Position numbers and translations under genes: made by a program. A model generated the notes under the pieces. The model saw only the letters and a program-made list of their open reading frames with translations, did not search any database and was not told the origin of the DNA. 10,914 nucleotides of DNA, taken from assembly GCA_033763355.1 (NCBI GenBank), contig JANRKT010000025.1:1-10914 (forward strand), given 5' to 3'. Of the stretch, positions 1 through 8,036 are shown one piece after another; the stretch's first letter is position 1; each line of letters begins with the position of its first letter. Source of the DNA: JANRKT01 sp033763355. GTDB taxonomy: Bacteria > Bacteroidota > Bacteroidia > Chitinophagales > Chitinophagaceae.

Positions 1-600
1 GACATCAGTTATTTCAGGATGGCGTATAAAAATCGTATGGGTACACTGGTGTTGCAGGACAACACAGGACAGTCTTACACTTATAAAACAAATATCGGGA
101 ACAGCCTTACCAATGGTTTGGAATTTTTTTTACAGTATAAATTTCCTGTAACGCATAATGTGTTTGCCGGATTATTCACCTCCACTTCATACATTCATGC
201 ACGTTATACCAGTGGCCGGGTAGCATCGGGAACACAAAACAAATCTATTGCAGGTAATAAAGTAGAGGCCGTTCCGGAATGGATCAGCAGAAATGGATTT
301 GACATTTTGTATAAAGGGTTCAGTTTTACTTTGCTTTACAGCTATACATCGTCCACATTTTCTGATGCGCTGAATACGCTAACGCCACCCGCCAGCGGCG
401 CCAGGGGATTTACACCCGGCTATGGCATTTGGGATTTTAATGCTTCGTTACGCACCAATTCCATATTTACAATCAGGACTGGTGTAAATAATATTTTCAA
501 TAAACAGTATTTCACCAAACGGCCGACGTTTTACCCGGGGCCCGGTATCTGGCCAAGTGACGGCAGAAATGTTTATGTAACAGCAGGCATTAAAATTTAA
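1..600 (+). CDS. TonB-dependent receptor, FecA-like, C-terminal part (5' truncated by window edge)
   Basis: The reading frame is open from base 1 to a TAA at 598-600, so only the last 199 residues of a larger outer-membrane receptor are present. The visible part is a series of alternating aromatic/polar beta strands of the kind that form a TonB-dependent receptor barrel. Near the end it has the block GVNNIFNKQYFTKRP, then a YPGPG-IWPSDGR turn and a final strand VYVTAGIKI. That arrangement (NNxFxKxYFTxR, PGPGIxPSDGR) is typical of FecA-like receptors for iron chelates and related small ligands in Bacteroidota. The plug, TonB box and signal peptide lie outside the window, so the ligand cannot be inferred. 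The first ATG in frame, at 19, is internal and is not the true start. A 331-bp gap separates this gene from the AhpD-like gene train, so it may belong to another transcript, though orientation and transport role fit the same locus. Confidence 0.9.
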   Translation, partial: DISYFRMAYKNRMGTLVLQDNTGQSYTYKTNIGNSLTNGLEFFLQYKFPVTHNVFAGLFTSTSYIHARYTSGRVASGTQNKSIAGNKVEAVPEWISRNGFDILYKGFSFTLLYSYTSSTFSDALNTLTPPASGARGFTPGYGIWDFNASLRTNSIFTIRTGVNNIFNKQYFTKRPTFYPGPGIWPSDGRNVYVTAGIKI

Positions 601-931
601 TGGTGCATGTATAGTACAGGGAGAGCAGATGTACAAGATTGCTGTATCCGTTGAATGTAATAACATTAAAAAATATTCGTGGTAGTTATTACCGGATTGC
701 TGAGGCCAGAGATATTTATTTCATTATGTCGTTTCCTGGCATAAAACGGATGAGGGGTCTTGACTTTTTCTTTTTTGCAGAAGGCGTCAATTTTGATAAA
801 CTATATGAGTTAACCTGATAAAACATGGATTCAACAACGCAGTCATAATAGCAAAATCGTATCAACTCAAGTCCTTCCGTTCCCGGCGGGACGGTTTACG
901 ATTCTCTTTTAATGCAGCCAAACAAAAACAA
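601..931. other. Intergenic region between receptor gene and AhpD-like gene train
   Basis: This 331-bp gap holds no convincing gene. The longest ATG-started frame I translated is 30 codons (726-818), with no family resemblance and no ribosome-binding signal. No tRNA-like cloverleaf is seen. I could not find a good match to the Bacteroidota promoter consensus (TTTG about 19-21 nt before TAnnTTTG), though a promoter for the downstream train would be expected here. The one clear structure is a short GC-rich inverted repeat at 877-894, described separately. Confidence 0.6.
877..894 (+). repeat. Small GC-rich hairpin in the leader of the first AhpD-like gene
   Basis: The left arm CCGTTCCC and right arm GGGACGG can pair over 7 base pairs with one bulged T, around a 3-nt GGC loop. 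The hairpin lies about 37 nt before the ATG at 932 and is followed by TTTACGATTCTCTTTT, a T-rich but interrupted tract. It could be a weak terminator for the upstream receptor gene, a leader structure, or chance. The stem is visible in the sequence; a function is inference only. Confidence 0.3.
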
Positions 932-1498
932 ATGCCATACATTCCGTTAGAAGAACATCTCCCGGGAATTACCGGATTGCTTGAATACAGAAAAGATAGT
1001 GCGGCTCCCATCCGTTCATTAACGCAGGTTTTATTAAGAGGGCCTTCTTCTTTAACTGAAGCTGAAAGGGAACTGATTGCCACTATTGTTTCTCACCGCA
1101 ATCAATGCAGGTTCTGCGCTACCGCACATACCGCCGCCGCTGATGTTTTATTGGGTGAGGAAAATACCTCTGCAAGAGTAAAAGAAGATATCAGTACAGC
1201 GCCGGTAAGTGATAAAATGAGAGCCCTGCTCATTATTGCCTCCCTGGTGCAGGAAGGCGGTAAAAGCGTAACAGCAGAATCTGTGCAAAGGGCAAAAGAT
1301 GCCGGCGCAACTGATGTTGAAATTCACGATACCGTTTTAATCGCAGCCCTGTTTTGTTTATACAACCGCTATGTTGACGGGCTGGCAACAGTTACACCCG
1401 CTGATCCTGCATTTTATAAAGCATTGGGTGAAAGACTGAAGAATAACGGGTACAATCGTTTGCCGCAGGGTTATGATCACCTGAAAAAACAACAATGA
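932..1498 (+). CDS. AhpD-like / carboxymuconolactone decarboxylase-family protein, copy 1
   Basis: This 188-residue cytosolic protein has no signal peptide or membrane segment. The CMD/AhpD fold is shown by the AERELIA helix followed by a CxxCxxxH site (C59, C62, H66), with E47 exactly 12 residues before the first cysteine. This is the spacing of the AhpD catalytic Glu, redox-active cysteine pair and His. A second conserved block, HDTVLIAA at about 132-139 and NRYVDGLA at about 145-152, is shared by all four copies in the window. The pattern predicts thiol-based peroxidase or disulfide reductase chemistry; PcaC-type decarboxylases lack the cysteine pair. The start is supported by the M-x-(H/Y)-I-x-x-x-x-x-(L/V)-PGI opening common to the four copies. 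The stop overlaps the next gene's start (ATGA at 1495-1498), implying translational coupling to the MFS transporter. It is closest to copy 2 (both have VSHRN before the cysteines). Its substrate and redox partner are unknown. Confidence 0.93.
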   Translation: MPYIPLEEHLPGITGLLEYRKDSAAPIRSLTQVLLRGPSSLTEAERELIATIVSHRNQCRFCATAHTAAADVLLGEENTSARVKEDISTAPVSDKMRALLIIASLVQEGGKSVTAESVQRAKDAGATDVEIHDTVLIAALFCLYNRYVDGLATVTPADPAFYKALGERLKNNGYNRLPQGYDHLKKQQ

Positions 1499-2730
1499 TG
1501 ACTGATGATGAAAAAATAACCGGCTACCATTGGCTGATGTTTGCCATTTGTTTCCTGGGAACTGCTTTGGCCGGAACAGTGTCAACATTAATGCCGGTGT
1601 ATTTGCCTGTTGCAGTAAGGGATTTGCTTGGAGGTAAAAATGACGATGAACTGAATTATATCAGCGCATATATCAATTCCATTTTTATTTTCGGCGGCGC
1701 ATTAGGTGGGTTTATATGCGGAGTGATCAGCGATAAAGCAGGCAGAAAAGCAGCTGTAATATTATCCATTGCTTCCTATGGCATTTTCACTTTGATAACG
1801 GGCTTTATGCCGCTGTGGCAGGGAGTGGTAATTTGCCGCTTCTTCACTGGTTTTGGACTTGGCGGCATTCTTGTTACAGCCAATACATTAATGATGGAAG
1901 AATGGCCAAAAAAAACAAGGACCATATTTGTAGGTATATTATCTATCTCCATACCTGTTGGTATTTTTTCAGCTGGTGTTATTGATTATTTCGTTTCATC
2001 CTGGCGGCAGGCCTTCCTTTTTGGGATAATACCTGTAGGTGTTGCTATTCTTTCTCTGTGGCTGCTGAAAGAGTCAAAGAAATGGAAATACCACAGGGAA
2101 GAATTTATTCAAAGCAACAAAAGCGGCACAACTGTTTTTTCAGGAAACCACCGCAACGATCTTTTGCTTGGCTCGGTGATTTTTGGCAGCATGCTGATAG
2201 GTTTATGGGCTATTTTTTTATGGCTGCCCACATGGATACAGGGTTTAATTGTATCGGGCAGTGGTCAAAAAGAACGCGGTCTCAGTATGATGATGCTGGG
2301 CATGGGCGGATTGACAGGCGGGTTTTTATCAGGCTGGTTAATGAACGGCATCGGTGTACGAAAATCATTGTTATTATGTTTTGCTGTTTGTGCCGTGTTT
2401 TCATTCGTATTGTTTAAAACCAATCATACTTTCTCCCCTGTTATTTATGCTGAAATCGCAGTGATGGCATTATTCTTCGGGGCCAGCCAGGGGGTATTAT
2501 CTGTTTATATTCCTGATTTATTTCCGGTAAGCATACGGGGTACGGCAACAGGTTTTTGTTTTAATACAGGAAGATTGCTTACCGCAACCGCAGTATTGTT
2601 TGTGGGGGTGCTGGTATCCGCTCTGGGCGGTTACAGTAATTCATTGTTTATTTTTTCAATGGTGTTTATAATAGGGTTTGCAGTAACCTTTTTCTCATCT
2701 CAGCAGGAAAAGGGGAAAACCGAAGTATAA
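1495..2730 (+). CDS. MFS transporter (sugar-porter / aromatic-acid carrier type)
   Basis: This 411-residue inner-membrane protein has about 12 hydrophobic segments, the usual size for a major facilitator. The MFS motif A lies in the loop after TM2 (GVISDKAGRK, about residues 76-85). TM4 carries the CRFFTGFGLGGI segment with a charged Arg typical of the sugar-porter/NiaP/benzoate group. The N-terminal half ends in a LKESKKW stretch (about 191-197) that corresponds to the PESPRWL signature, and the C-terminal half has PDLFPVSIRGTATG (about 344-357), a repeat of the TM4-5 loop signature. These features point to uptake of a small organic molecule, possibly an organic acid, by proton coupling; the exact substrate cannot be read. 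Two ATG codons stand in tandem (1495 and 1498). The first overlaps the stop of the upstream AhpD-like gene by 4 nt, which supports it as a translationally coupled start. The next AhpD-like gene follows after 10 nt. Confidence 0.93.
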   Translation: MMTDDEKITGYHWLMFAICFLGTALAGTVSTLMPVYLPVAVRDLLGGKNDDELNYISAYINSIFIFGGALGGFICGVISDKAGRKAAVILSIASYGIFTLITGFMPLWQGVVICRFFTGFGLGGILVTANTLMMEEWPKKTRTIFVGILSISIPVGIFSAGVIDYFVSSWRQAFLFGIIPVGVAILSLWLLKESKKWKYHREEFIQSNKSGTTVFSGNHRNDLLLGSVIFGSMLIGLWAIFLWLPTWIQGLIVSGSGQKERGLSMMMLGMGGLTGGFLSGWLMNGIGVRKSLLLCFAVCAVFSFVLFKTNHTFSPVIYAEIAVMALFFGASQGVLSVYIPDLFPVSIRGTATGFCFNTGRLLTATAVLFVGVLVSALGGYSNSLFIFSMVFIIGFAVTFFSSQQEKGKTEV

Positions 2731-2740
2731 AAGCTGTTCT

Positions 2741-3292
2741 ATGGCGCATATAAAAGTTGAAGAAGGGGTGCCAGGTATAAGAAGTCTGGTGATGTTCAGA
2801 CCTGAAACGGGTAAACACCTGTATGAGCTGGCGCAGGTTTTATTAAGGGGCGAATCCCCTTTAACGGAAGCTGAAAGAGAACTTATAGCAGCGTATGTAT
2901 CGCACAGGAATAACTGTATGTTCTGCATGAATAGCCATGCGTCAGCCGCAAGATGTTTATACGGGGATGAAAAAAATATTGTGGATGATGTATTAAATGA
3001 TATGCAGCATGCAAATGTGAGTGATAAAATGAAGGCCCTCCTCAATATAGCAGGTAAAGTGCAGGTGCTGGGCAAAGAAGTGAAAGAAGAAGATATAACC
3101 ACTGCAAGAAATTTTGGAGCGGATGACAGGGAAATACATGACACCGTATTGATTGCCGCATCTTTTTCAATGTTCAATCGCTATGTGGATGGCCTGGCAA
3201 GTTTTACACCAACTGACCCGGAAATATATGAAGAGATGGGAAAACGAATGGCCAGAGGTTATGTATTGCCGCAGCAACAGGCAGCAGACTGA
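2741..3292 (+). CDS. AhpD-like / carboxymuconolactone decarboxylase-family protein, copy 2
   Basis: This 183-residue soluble protein belongs to the same family as the three other copies. E47, C59, C62 and H66 form the AhpD-type active site (CMFCMNSH), and HDTVLIAA plus NRYVDGLA are retained near 133-153. The segment VLLRGxSxLTEAERELIA is nearly the same as in copy 1, as are VSHRN and VSDKM, so copies 1 and 2 form one subtype. One difference stands out: where copies 1, 3 and 4 have a cysteine two or three residues before NRYVDG (FC), this copy has serine (S143). The gene starts 10 nt after the MFS stop, so it is almost certainly cotranscribed with it. The start agrees with the shared N-terminus. 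A thiol redox role is inferred from family; the actual substrate is unknown. Confidence 0.93.
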   Translation: MAHIKVEEGVPGIRSLVMFRPETGKHLYELAQVLLRGESPLTEAERELIAAYVSHRNNCMFCMNSHASAARCLYGDEKNIVDDVLNDMQHANVSDKMKALLNIAGKVQVLGKEVKEEDITTARNFGADDREIHDTVLIAASFSMFNRYVDGLASFTPTDPEIYEEMGKRMARGYVLPQQQAAD

Positions 3293-3312
3293 TTCGAAAA
3301 TAAATTTTTGAA
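3293..3312 (+). repeat. Short A/T-rich hairpin directly after AhpD-like copy 2
   Basis: TTCGAAAA and TTTTTGAA pair over 8 positions (one as G-U in RNA) around a TAAA loop, beginning at the base after the TGA stop. The stem is A/T-rich and so weak. It lies in the 43-nt gap before the MetE-like gene and could limit read-through or protect mRNA ends; it may also be chance in an A/T-rich spacer. Confidence 0.25.
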
Positions 3313-3335
3313 ATGTTTTTATTTAATCAGTAAAA

Positions 3336-4409
3336 ATGTTTTTTATGAAAATAAAAACTGAACCGGTAGGAAGTATTCCGAGGCCGCCAGAATTGATTGA
3401 AGGCATGAAAGCACATGCTTCTGGTCAGCTTGGTGATGATGAGCTTAATAAATTATTTGAAAGGGCAATTGCAGATACCATTAAGCGGTTTGAAGCCACC
3501 GGATCCCCGGTGATAACGGATGGCGAGCAAACCAAGCCAAGTTTTGTTACTTATCCTGTTGCAGGTATGAGAGGGCTTGATCCCAATGGTGTTGTAATTC
3601 CTTTTGCTGACGGACATACACGACAGTTGCCCGTTATTACATCCGGTCCTTTTCGCTATCAAACCTATGCAAACACTTATATTGACAAAGCAAAGCAATT
3701 TACTTCTTTACCGGTTAAGCAGGCAGTTATATCCGTCTCTGCCCTGAGTTTATTGTACCCGCAGGACGGGATCAAAGGGTACAGCCGTGAACAATTTATT
3801 CATGACTTGCTGAATGAAGCAGAGGCCGATATAAAAAAGAGCCTGGACAGCGGCGCTTATAATGTACAGATTGATTTTACTGAAGCAAGGTTATCCCTGA
3901 AATTAGACCCCTCCGGGGGCTTGCTGCAATCCTTTATTGATCTTAACAACCAGGTACTGTCACGTTTTAATGAAGAAGAACGAAAAAAGATCGGAGTGCA
4001 TTCATGTCCCGGCGGCGATCATGATTCAACACATAGCGCTGATATTTCTTATGCTGATCTTTTGCCTCATTTATTTCAATTGAGAGCCGGTAATTTTTAC
4101 CTGGAATATGCAGGTGAAAAAGACAAAGCTTCTGTACTGGCATCCATTAAAGAAAATATTCGTCCCTCCCAAACTGTTTTTTTGGGTGTTACAGATGTGC
4201 TTGACCCGCAAATAGAAACACCGGAAGAAGTAAGAGATACAATTCTCGAAGCAGCAGAAATTATTTCTGCAGGGCAACTTGGTACTACCGACGATTGCGG
4301 CTTCTCTCCTTTTGCGGATGATAACTCTACAGCAAGAGATATAGCATTTGAAAAAATAAGTGCCCGTATAAAAGGCACCCTGCTGGCTGAAGCAGTATTG
4401 AATAAATAA
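3336..4409 (+). CDS. Short MetE-like (cobalamin-independent methionine synthase C-terminal domain) zinc methyltransferase
   Basis: This 357-residue cytosolic protein has the length of a single MetE C-terminal (UroD/MetE-like TIM barrel) domain; full MetE is about twice as long. The N-terminus carries TEPVGSIPRPPEL, the conserved opening of this domain, and TDGEQTKPSF lies at about 61-70. The zinc-site residues are in the expected order: H222-S-C224, E257 (LEYAG) and C321 (DDCGFSPF), matching E. coli MetE His641/Cys643, Glu665 and Cys726. The family activates a thiol on zinc and transfers an alkyl group. Known roles of single-domain members include folate-independent methionine synthesis and epoxyalkane:coenzyme M transfer, so homocysteine is not a certain acceptor. 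The N-terminal folate-binding half is absent, so methyltetrahydrofolate is an unlikely donor. The start at 3336 gives an MFFM opening; an alternative ATG at 3345 gives MKIKTEPVGS and fits the family N-terminus equally well. Neither has a clear Shine-Dalgarno. It is flanked by AhpD-like genes at 43 and 23 nt. Confidence 0.88.
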   Translation: MFFMKIKTEPVGSIPRPPELIEGMKAHASGQLGDDELNKLFERAIADTIKRFEATGSPVITDGEQTKPSFVTYPVAGMRGLDPNGVVIPFADGHTRQLPVITSGPFRYQTYANTYIDKAKQFTSLPVKQAVISVSALSLLYPQDGIKGYSREQFIHDLLNEAEADIKKSLDSGAYNVQIDFTEARLSLKLDPSGGLLQSFIDLNNQVLSRFNEEERKKIGVHSCPGGDHDSTHSADISYADLLPHLFQLRAGNFYLEYAGEKDKASVLASIKENIRPSQTVFLGVTDVLDPQIETPEEVRDTILEAAEIISAGQLGTTDDCGFSPFADDNSTARDIAFEKISARIKGTLLAEAVLNK

Positions 4410-4432
4410 CAATTAACCTGATTCTTAAAATT

Positions 4433-4996
4433 ATGCCTCATATAGATTTTAAAAATAACCTGCCTGGCATAAGAAGCGCTATGGCCTATAGCCCTGAAAC
4501 TGCGGAACCCATGGGACATTTGGCTGAAATATTATTAAGGAGTAATGACGGGCTTACACGTGCCGAAAGGGAACTGATAGGAATGTATGTTTCTTATCTG
4601 AATGATTGTTTTTATTGTCACCATTCTCATGGAGAGATAGCCTGTATTTATCTCGGAGGCAACAGGGAACTGGTTGAACAGGTGAGAAAAGATTATACTA
4701 AAGCAGCTGTTTCTGATAAACTGAAATCGCTGCTGGTTATAGCAGCAAAAGTACAGAAGGGGGGAAAGTTTGTTACAGCAGAAGATGTTGCAAATGCAAA
4801 GGAAAATGGCGCTGACGATAAAGATATACACGATACAGTACTTATTGCTGCTGCATTCTGTATGTTCAACAGGTATGTAGATGGCCTGGCTACTACGGCG
4901 CCTGCTGATATGGATTCCTATCCCGTAAGGGCTAAACAAGTGGCAGAGCATGGCTATGGCAGTCACATTTACAGCAAAGAACAACCAACAGTATAA
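4433..4996 (+). CDS. AhpD-like / carboxymuconolactone decarboxylase-family protein, copy 3
   Basis: This 187-residue soluble protein carries the same fold signatures: RAERELIG with E47, then C59, C62 and H66 (CFYCHHSH), and HDTVLIAAAFCMFNRYVDGLA near 133-153 with C143. It groups with copy 4 by the NNLPGIR opening, AEILLR, SYLNDC before the cysteine pair, HGxIA after it, and an identical HDTVLIAAAFCMFNRYVDGL stretch. By eye more than half of its residues match copy 4. It follows the MetE-like gene by 23 nt and precedes the SusC-like gene by 66 nt, which suggests cotranscription with both. Thiol-dependent peroxidase or reductase chemistry is expected from the active-site pattern; the substrate is unknown. 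Confidence 0.93.
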   Translation: MPHIDFKNNLPGIRSAMAYSPETAEPMGHLAEILLRSNDGLTRAERELIGMYVSYLNDCFYCHHSHGEIACIYLGGNRELVEQVRKDYTKAAVSDKLKSLLVIAAKVQKGGKFVTAEDVANAKENGADDKDIHDTVLIAAAFCMFNRYVDGLATTAPADMDSYPVRAKQVAEHGYGSHIYSKEQPTV

Positions 4997-5062
4997 AAAA
5001 TTCTTTTAAGGTGAATAACGTCGGAACAAACGATTATTATTTTTCAAACCAAAACTAAAGCA

Positions 5063-8017
5063 ATGAGAAAATTCATCAATCGTATGACAGGGCTGCTGTT
5101 TATTGTGTTACTGCCCTGTTTGCTGCTTGCACAGGAAAAAATTGTTACAGGAAAGGTTACAGATGCAAATGCCCTTCCTTTGCCGGGGGTAAGTGTTGTT
5201 GTTCAGCAAACCAACCAGGGAACAACTACAGATGCAGAAGGAAAATTCAGTTTATCCTTGTCGGGGAAAATAAGGTCCCCCAGGATAGTTATCAGTTCTG
5301 CAGGGTTTAAATCTCAAACCATTGCAGTCGGGCCAACTATTACTGATATACAGGTAAAACTGGAAGAAGATATTGCAAAACTTGATGAGGTAGTGGTTAC
5401 AGGTTTAACCACAAGTATCAAAAGAAGAAACCTTGCTAATGCTGTTGCAACTGTTTCAAACAAAGAACTGAACGGAATAGCCCCCGCACAAACTTTTGAT
5501 GCTGCATTAAACGGGAAAATACCCGGTGCATATATCAATGCAAATACAGGCGCCCCGGGTGGAGGCATCTCTGTTAAATTACGCGGCGTAACTTCTGTTT
5601 TTGGGAATACACAACCCCTGTATGTTGTAGATGGGGTGTTCCTTGATAATACAGCTACTTCTGCCGGCTTAAATGCTGTTACCAGCGCAGCCGCAGGCGG
5701 TAATGCTTCCACACAGGACAACCCGTCAAGCCGCATAGCTGACCTCCGTGCAGATGACATTGAGAATATTGAAATTTTAAAAGGGGCTTCAGCTGCTGCT
5801 ATTTATGGTTCACGTGCCGCTGCGGGAGTTGTAATTATTACAACCAAAAAAGGAAGACAGGGGAAAACAAAGGTTAGTGTTTCACAGGATGTGGGATTTA
5901 TAAAAGTAAGAAACCTGCTGGGTGTACGTGAGTTTACTGCAGACAGGGCAGCCGGTTTGTCTTCAGATCCTGCAACAAGCGCTGCATTGAGACAGCAGTT
6001 CCTGGATGCGCAATCAGCAGGAAAGATATATGATTATGAAAAGGAAGTTTATGGTAACACAGGGTTTGCCCGGAATACAGTAATGAGTATTACAGGAGGA
6101 ACAGATAAAACAAGCTTGTATTTTTCAGCCGGGCAAAAAGATGAAGAAGGCATCATAAACGGAACCGGCTACCGGAATACCAGCCTGCGGTTAAATGTTG
6201 ATCACAGGTTAAACGATAACATTAAAATTGGTATCAGTACCAACTATGTCAATTCTTCGGCAGACAGGGGACTGACCGGAAATGATAATGCAGGCGTAAC
6301 CTATGGCATTGCACTTTCATCTACCCCGGGTTTTGCACAATTGTTCCCGGATGCAAATGGTTATTATCCCAATAACCCGTTCTCAGCTTCTAACCCCCTT
6401 CAAACAATTGCACTGATGAAAAACAATGAAGGGATAAACCGGTTTGTAACGGGGATTAACCTCGATGCTGTTTTATTTAAGGGCGAAAAATCAGGTACGC
6501 GTTTGATAGCAAGGGGCGGCTTTGATTTTTATAACCTTCATACCGATGCACAGTTTCCAAGTGCTTTGCAGTTTCAGGCAGTGAATAAAGGAACATCCAT
6601 CCAGGGGTTTACCAGGAACCTGAACACCAACTACATTATTTCCCTGGTAAATACTTTTAATCCTTCAGATAAACTTGGGCTGACTACCTCTGCAGGTATT
6701 ACCCAGGAAACAGGCGACTACAATAATTTACTCAATGTTGCTACGCAGGTTATATCGGGCCAATCAAATGTTGACCAGGCCGGTGCACTTACTGCTGCGC
6801 AGTTCCGTACCAAATTTCAGAATGACGGTATATTTATACAGGAAGAAGCCAGCATCATTGACGCCATTACTTTAACAGCAGGCATCCGTTTCGACAGGTC
6901 AACAAACAATGGCGATCCGGATAAATTTTATGCATATCCCAAAGCAGGCGTGTCATGGAACCTTACCCGGATGGATTTCTGGAAAACAACCTTTTTTGAA
7001 AACCTTAAGTTGAGGGCGGCATATGGCCAGTCTGCAAATTTCCCGGTGTTTGGAAGCAAGTTTACATCTCTTGTTGTTTCTAATATTACTGGTTTTCCGG
7101 GTTCTCTTGTAAATACACAACTGGGCGAAGCCGGCATTAAGCCTGAAAGGCAAACTGAGTTTGAAGCTGGTATTGATTTCAGCATCCTTAAAAGCAGGCT
7201 GAATTTTGAGATCACTTATTACCAAAAGAAAATATTCGACTTTCTGCTGTCAAGAACTTTGCCGGCCTCTACAGGTTTTTCAACACAATGGGTAAATGCA
7301 GGCGATTTAAGAAACTCCGGTATTGAAATTGGTATCAAATCCAGACCGGTTGCAGGCAGAAATATTAAATGGAACAGTTCTGTGAATTTCTGGCTGAACA
7401 GGAGCAAGGTAACAAAGCTTGTTATTCCGCCTGTTGTATTGGGTTCATTTGGCGTGGCATTGGGAACTTTTCAAATTGAAGAAGGCAAATCAGCAACACA
7501 AATCATAGGCCTTAACGGGGCAGGCATTGGCGTGCTGGGTAACCAGGAACCAAAGTTCCAGATGAATACATTTAATGAAATTACTTTCAGGGACAGATTG
7601 AGTTTGCGGTTTCTTTTACACTGGAAATATAAAGGCGATAACATTAACCTTACCAACCTGCTGAATGACCTGGGCGGAACGAGTATAAATTATGATGAAG
7701 ACCTCAATAAAAACAACGTGCCTGATGCAATTGACCGCATCAGTACTATCGGTGTAACAGCAACACAGTTTGTAGAAGGTTCAGGCTATCTGCGGTTAAG
7801 GGAAATAGGATTGTATTATACAGCCGTAAGGGTTCCTGTAAAATTTATCAGCGGCCTGAGGCTGGGGGTTTCACTCAATAATTTTCTTACTATAACAAAA
7901 TACAGCGGGTATGACCCGGAGGTTTCCAATTTTGGGACCGGCTTTTCAACAGGTGTTGACGTTGACCCGTTCCCTGCATCAAAACGTGCCACATTTCATA
8001 TCAGCATTGAATTTTAA
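5063..8017 (+). CDS. SusC/RagA-family TonB-linked outer-membrane transporter
   Basis: This 984-residue protein is the usual length for SusC proteins. Residues 1-23 form a Sec signal peptide (MRKFINRM, then a hydrophobic core ending LLLAQ). Residues about 27-102 are a carboxypeptidase-regulatory-like domain (VTGKVTDA, LPLPGVSVVV, TTTDAEGKFSL), the N-terminal extension that marks SusC receptors. A TonB-box-like LDEVVVTG lies at about 107-114. The plug contains LRGVTSVFGNTQPLYVVDGV (about 173-192) and ends in the SusC signature IEILKGASAAAIYGSRAAAGVVIITTKKG split over about 236-264. The rest is a beta barrel ending in FHISIEF with a terminal Phe. It would import a ligand through the outer membrane using TonB energy, with the SusD-like lipoprotein encoded 19 nt downstream as its lid. 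No glycan-degrading enzyme is nearby, so the ligand need not be a polysaccharide. The ATG at 5063 is the start that gives the signal peptide. The preceding spacer has no Shine-Dalgarno. Confidence 0.97.
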   Translation: MRKFINRMTGLLFIVLLPCLLLAQEKIVTGKVTDANALPLPGVSVVVQQTNQGTTTDAEGKFSLSLSGKIRSPRIVISSAGFKSQTIAVGPTITDIQVKLEEDIAKLDEVVVTGLTTSIKRRNLANAVATVSNKELNGIAPAQTFDAALNGKIPGAYINANTGAPGGGISVKLRGVTSVFGNTQPLYVVDGVFLDNTATSAGLNAVTSAAAGGNASTQDNPSSRIADLRADDIENIEILKGASAAAIYGSRAAAGVVIITTKKGRQGKTKVSVSQDVGFIKVRNLLGVREFTADRAAGLSSDPATSAALRQQFLDAQSAGKIYDYEKEVYGNTGFARNTVMSITGGTDKTSLYFSAGQKDEEGIINGTGYRNTSLRLNVDHRLNDNIKIGISTNYVNSSADRGLTGNDNAGVTYGIALSSTPGFAQLFPDANGYYPNNPFSASNPLQTIALMKNNEGINRFVTGINLDAVLFKGEKSGTRLIARGGFDFYNLHTDAQFPSALQFQAVNKGTSIQGFTRNLNTNYIISLVNTFNPSDKLGLTTSAGITQETGDYNNLLNVATQVISGQSNVDQAGALTAAQFRTKFQNDGIFIQEEASIIDAITLTAGIRFDRSTNNGDPDKFYAYPKAGVSWNLTRMDFWKTTFFENLKLRAAYGQSANFPVFGSKFTSLVVSNITGFPGSLVNTQLGEAGIKPERQTEFEAGIDFSILKSRLNFEITYYQKKIFDFLLSRTLPASTGFSTQWVNAGDLRNSGIEIGIKSRPVAGRNIKWNSSVNFWLNRSKVTKLVIPPVVLGSFGVALGTFQIEEGKSATQIIGLNGAGIGVLGNQEPKFQMNTFNEITFRDRLSLRFLLHWKYKGDNINLTNLLNDLGGTSINYDEDLNKNNVPDAIDRISTIGVTATQFVEGSGYLRLREIGLYYTAVRVPVKFISGLRLGVSLNNFLTITKYSGYDPEVSNFGTGFSTGVDVDPFPASKRATFHISIEF

Positions 8018-8036
8018 AATTGAAAAAGCAGTTATT

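Noticed and set aside
726..818. 30-codon ATG-started frame in the 601-931 gap
   Set aside because: Short, no recognisable motif, no translation signal; expected by chance in a gap of this length.
688..981. 14-nt repeat ATTACCGGATTGCT at 688-701 and 968-981, with 13 nt of it again at 10019-10031
   Set aside because: One copy is non-coding and two are inside genes in different contexts. With only three scattered copies and no spacing or flanking similarity, chance is adequate.
862..3177. Minus-strand open frames over AhpD-like copies 1 and 2 that encode similar peptides (AISSLSASVK...NKTC)
   Set aside because: The likeness comes from reading the antisense of the conserved LLRG-LTEAERELIA region of two paralogues. 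They overlap well-supported genes and have no independent signals.
5014..5045. Possible Bacteroidota promoter before the SusC-like gene (TTTT, 20 nt, TATTTTTC)
   Set aside because: Each element misses the TTTG/TAnnTTTG consensus by its G, the region is A/T-rich, and the implied leader would be only about ten bases.
7911..8036. Longer start for the SusD-like gene
   Set aside because: The upstream extension overlaps the end of the SusC-like gene and would bury the lipoprotein signal; the ATG at 8037 gives a complete signal and lipobox.
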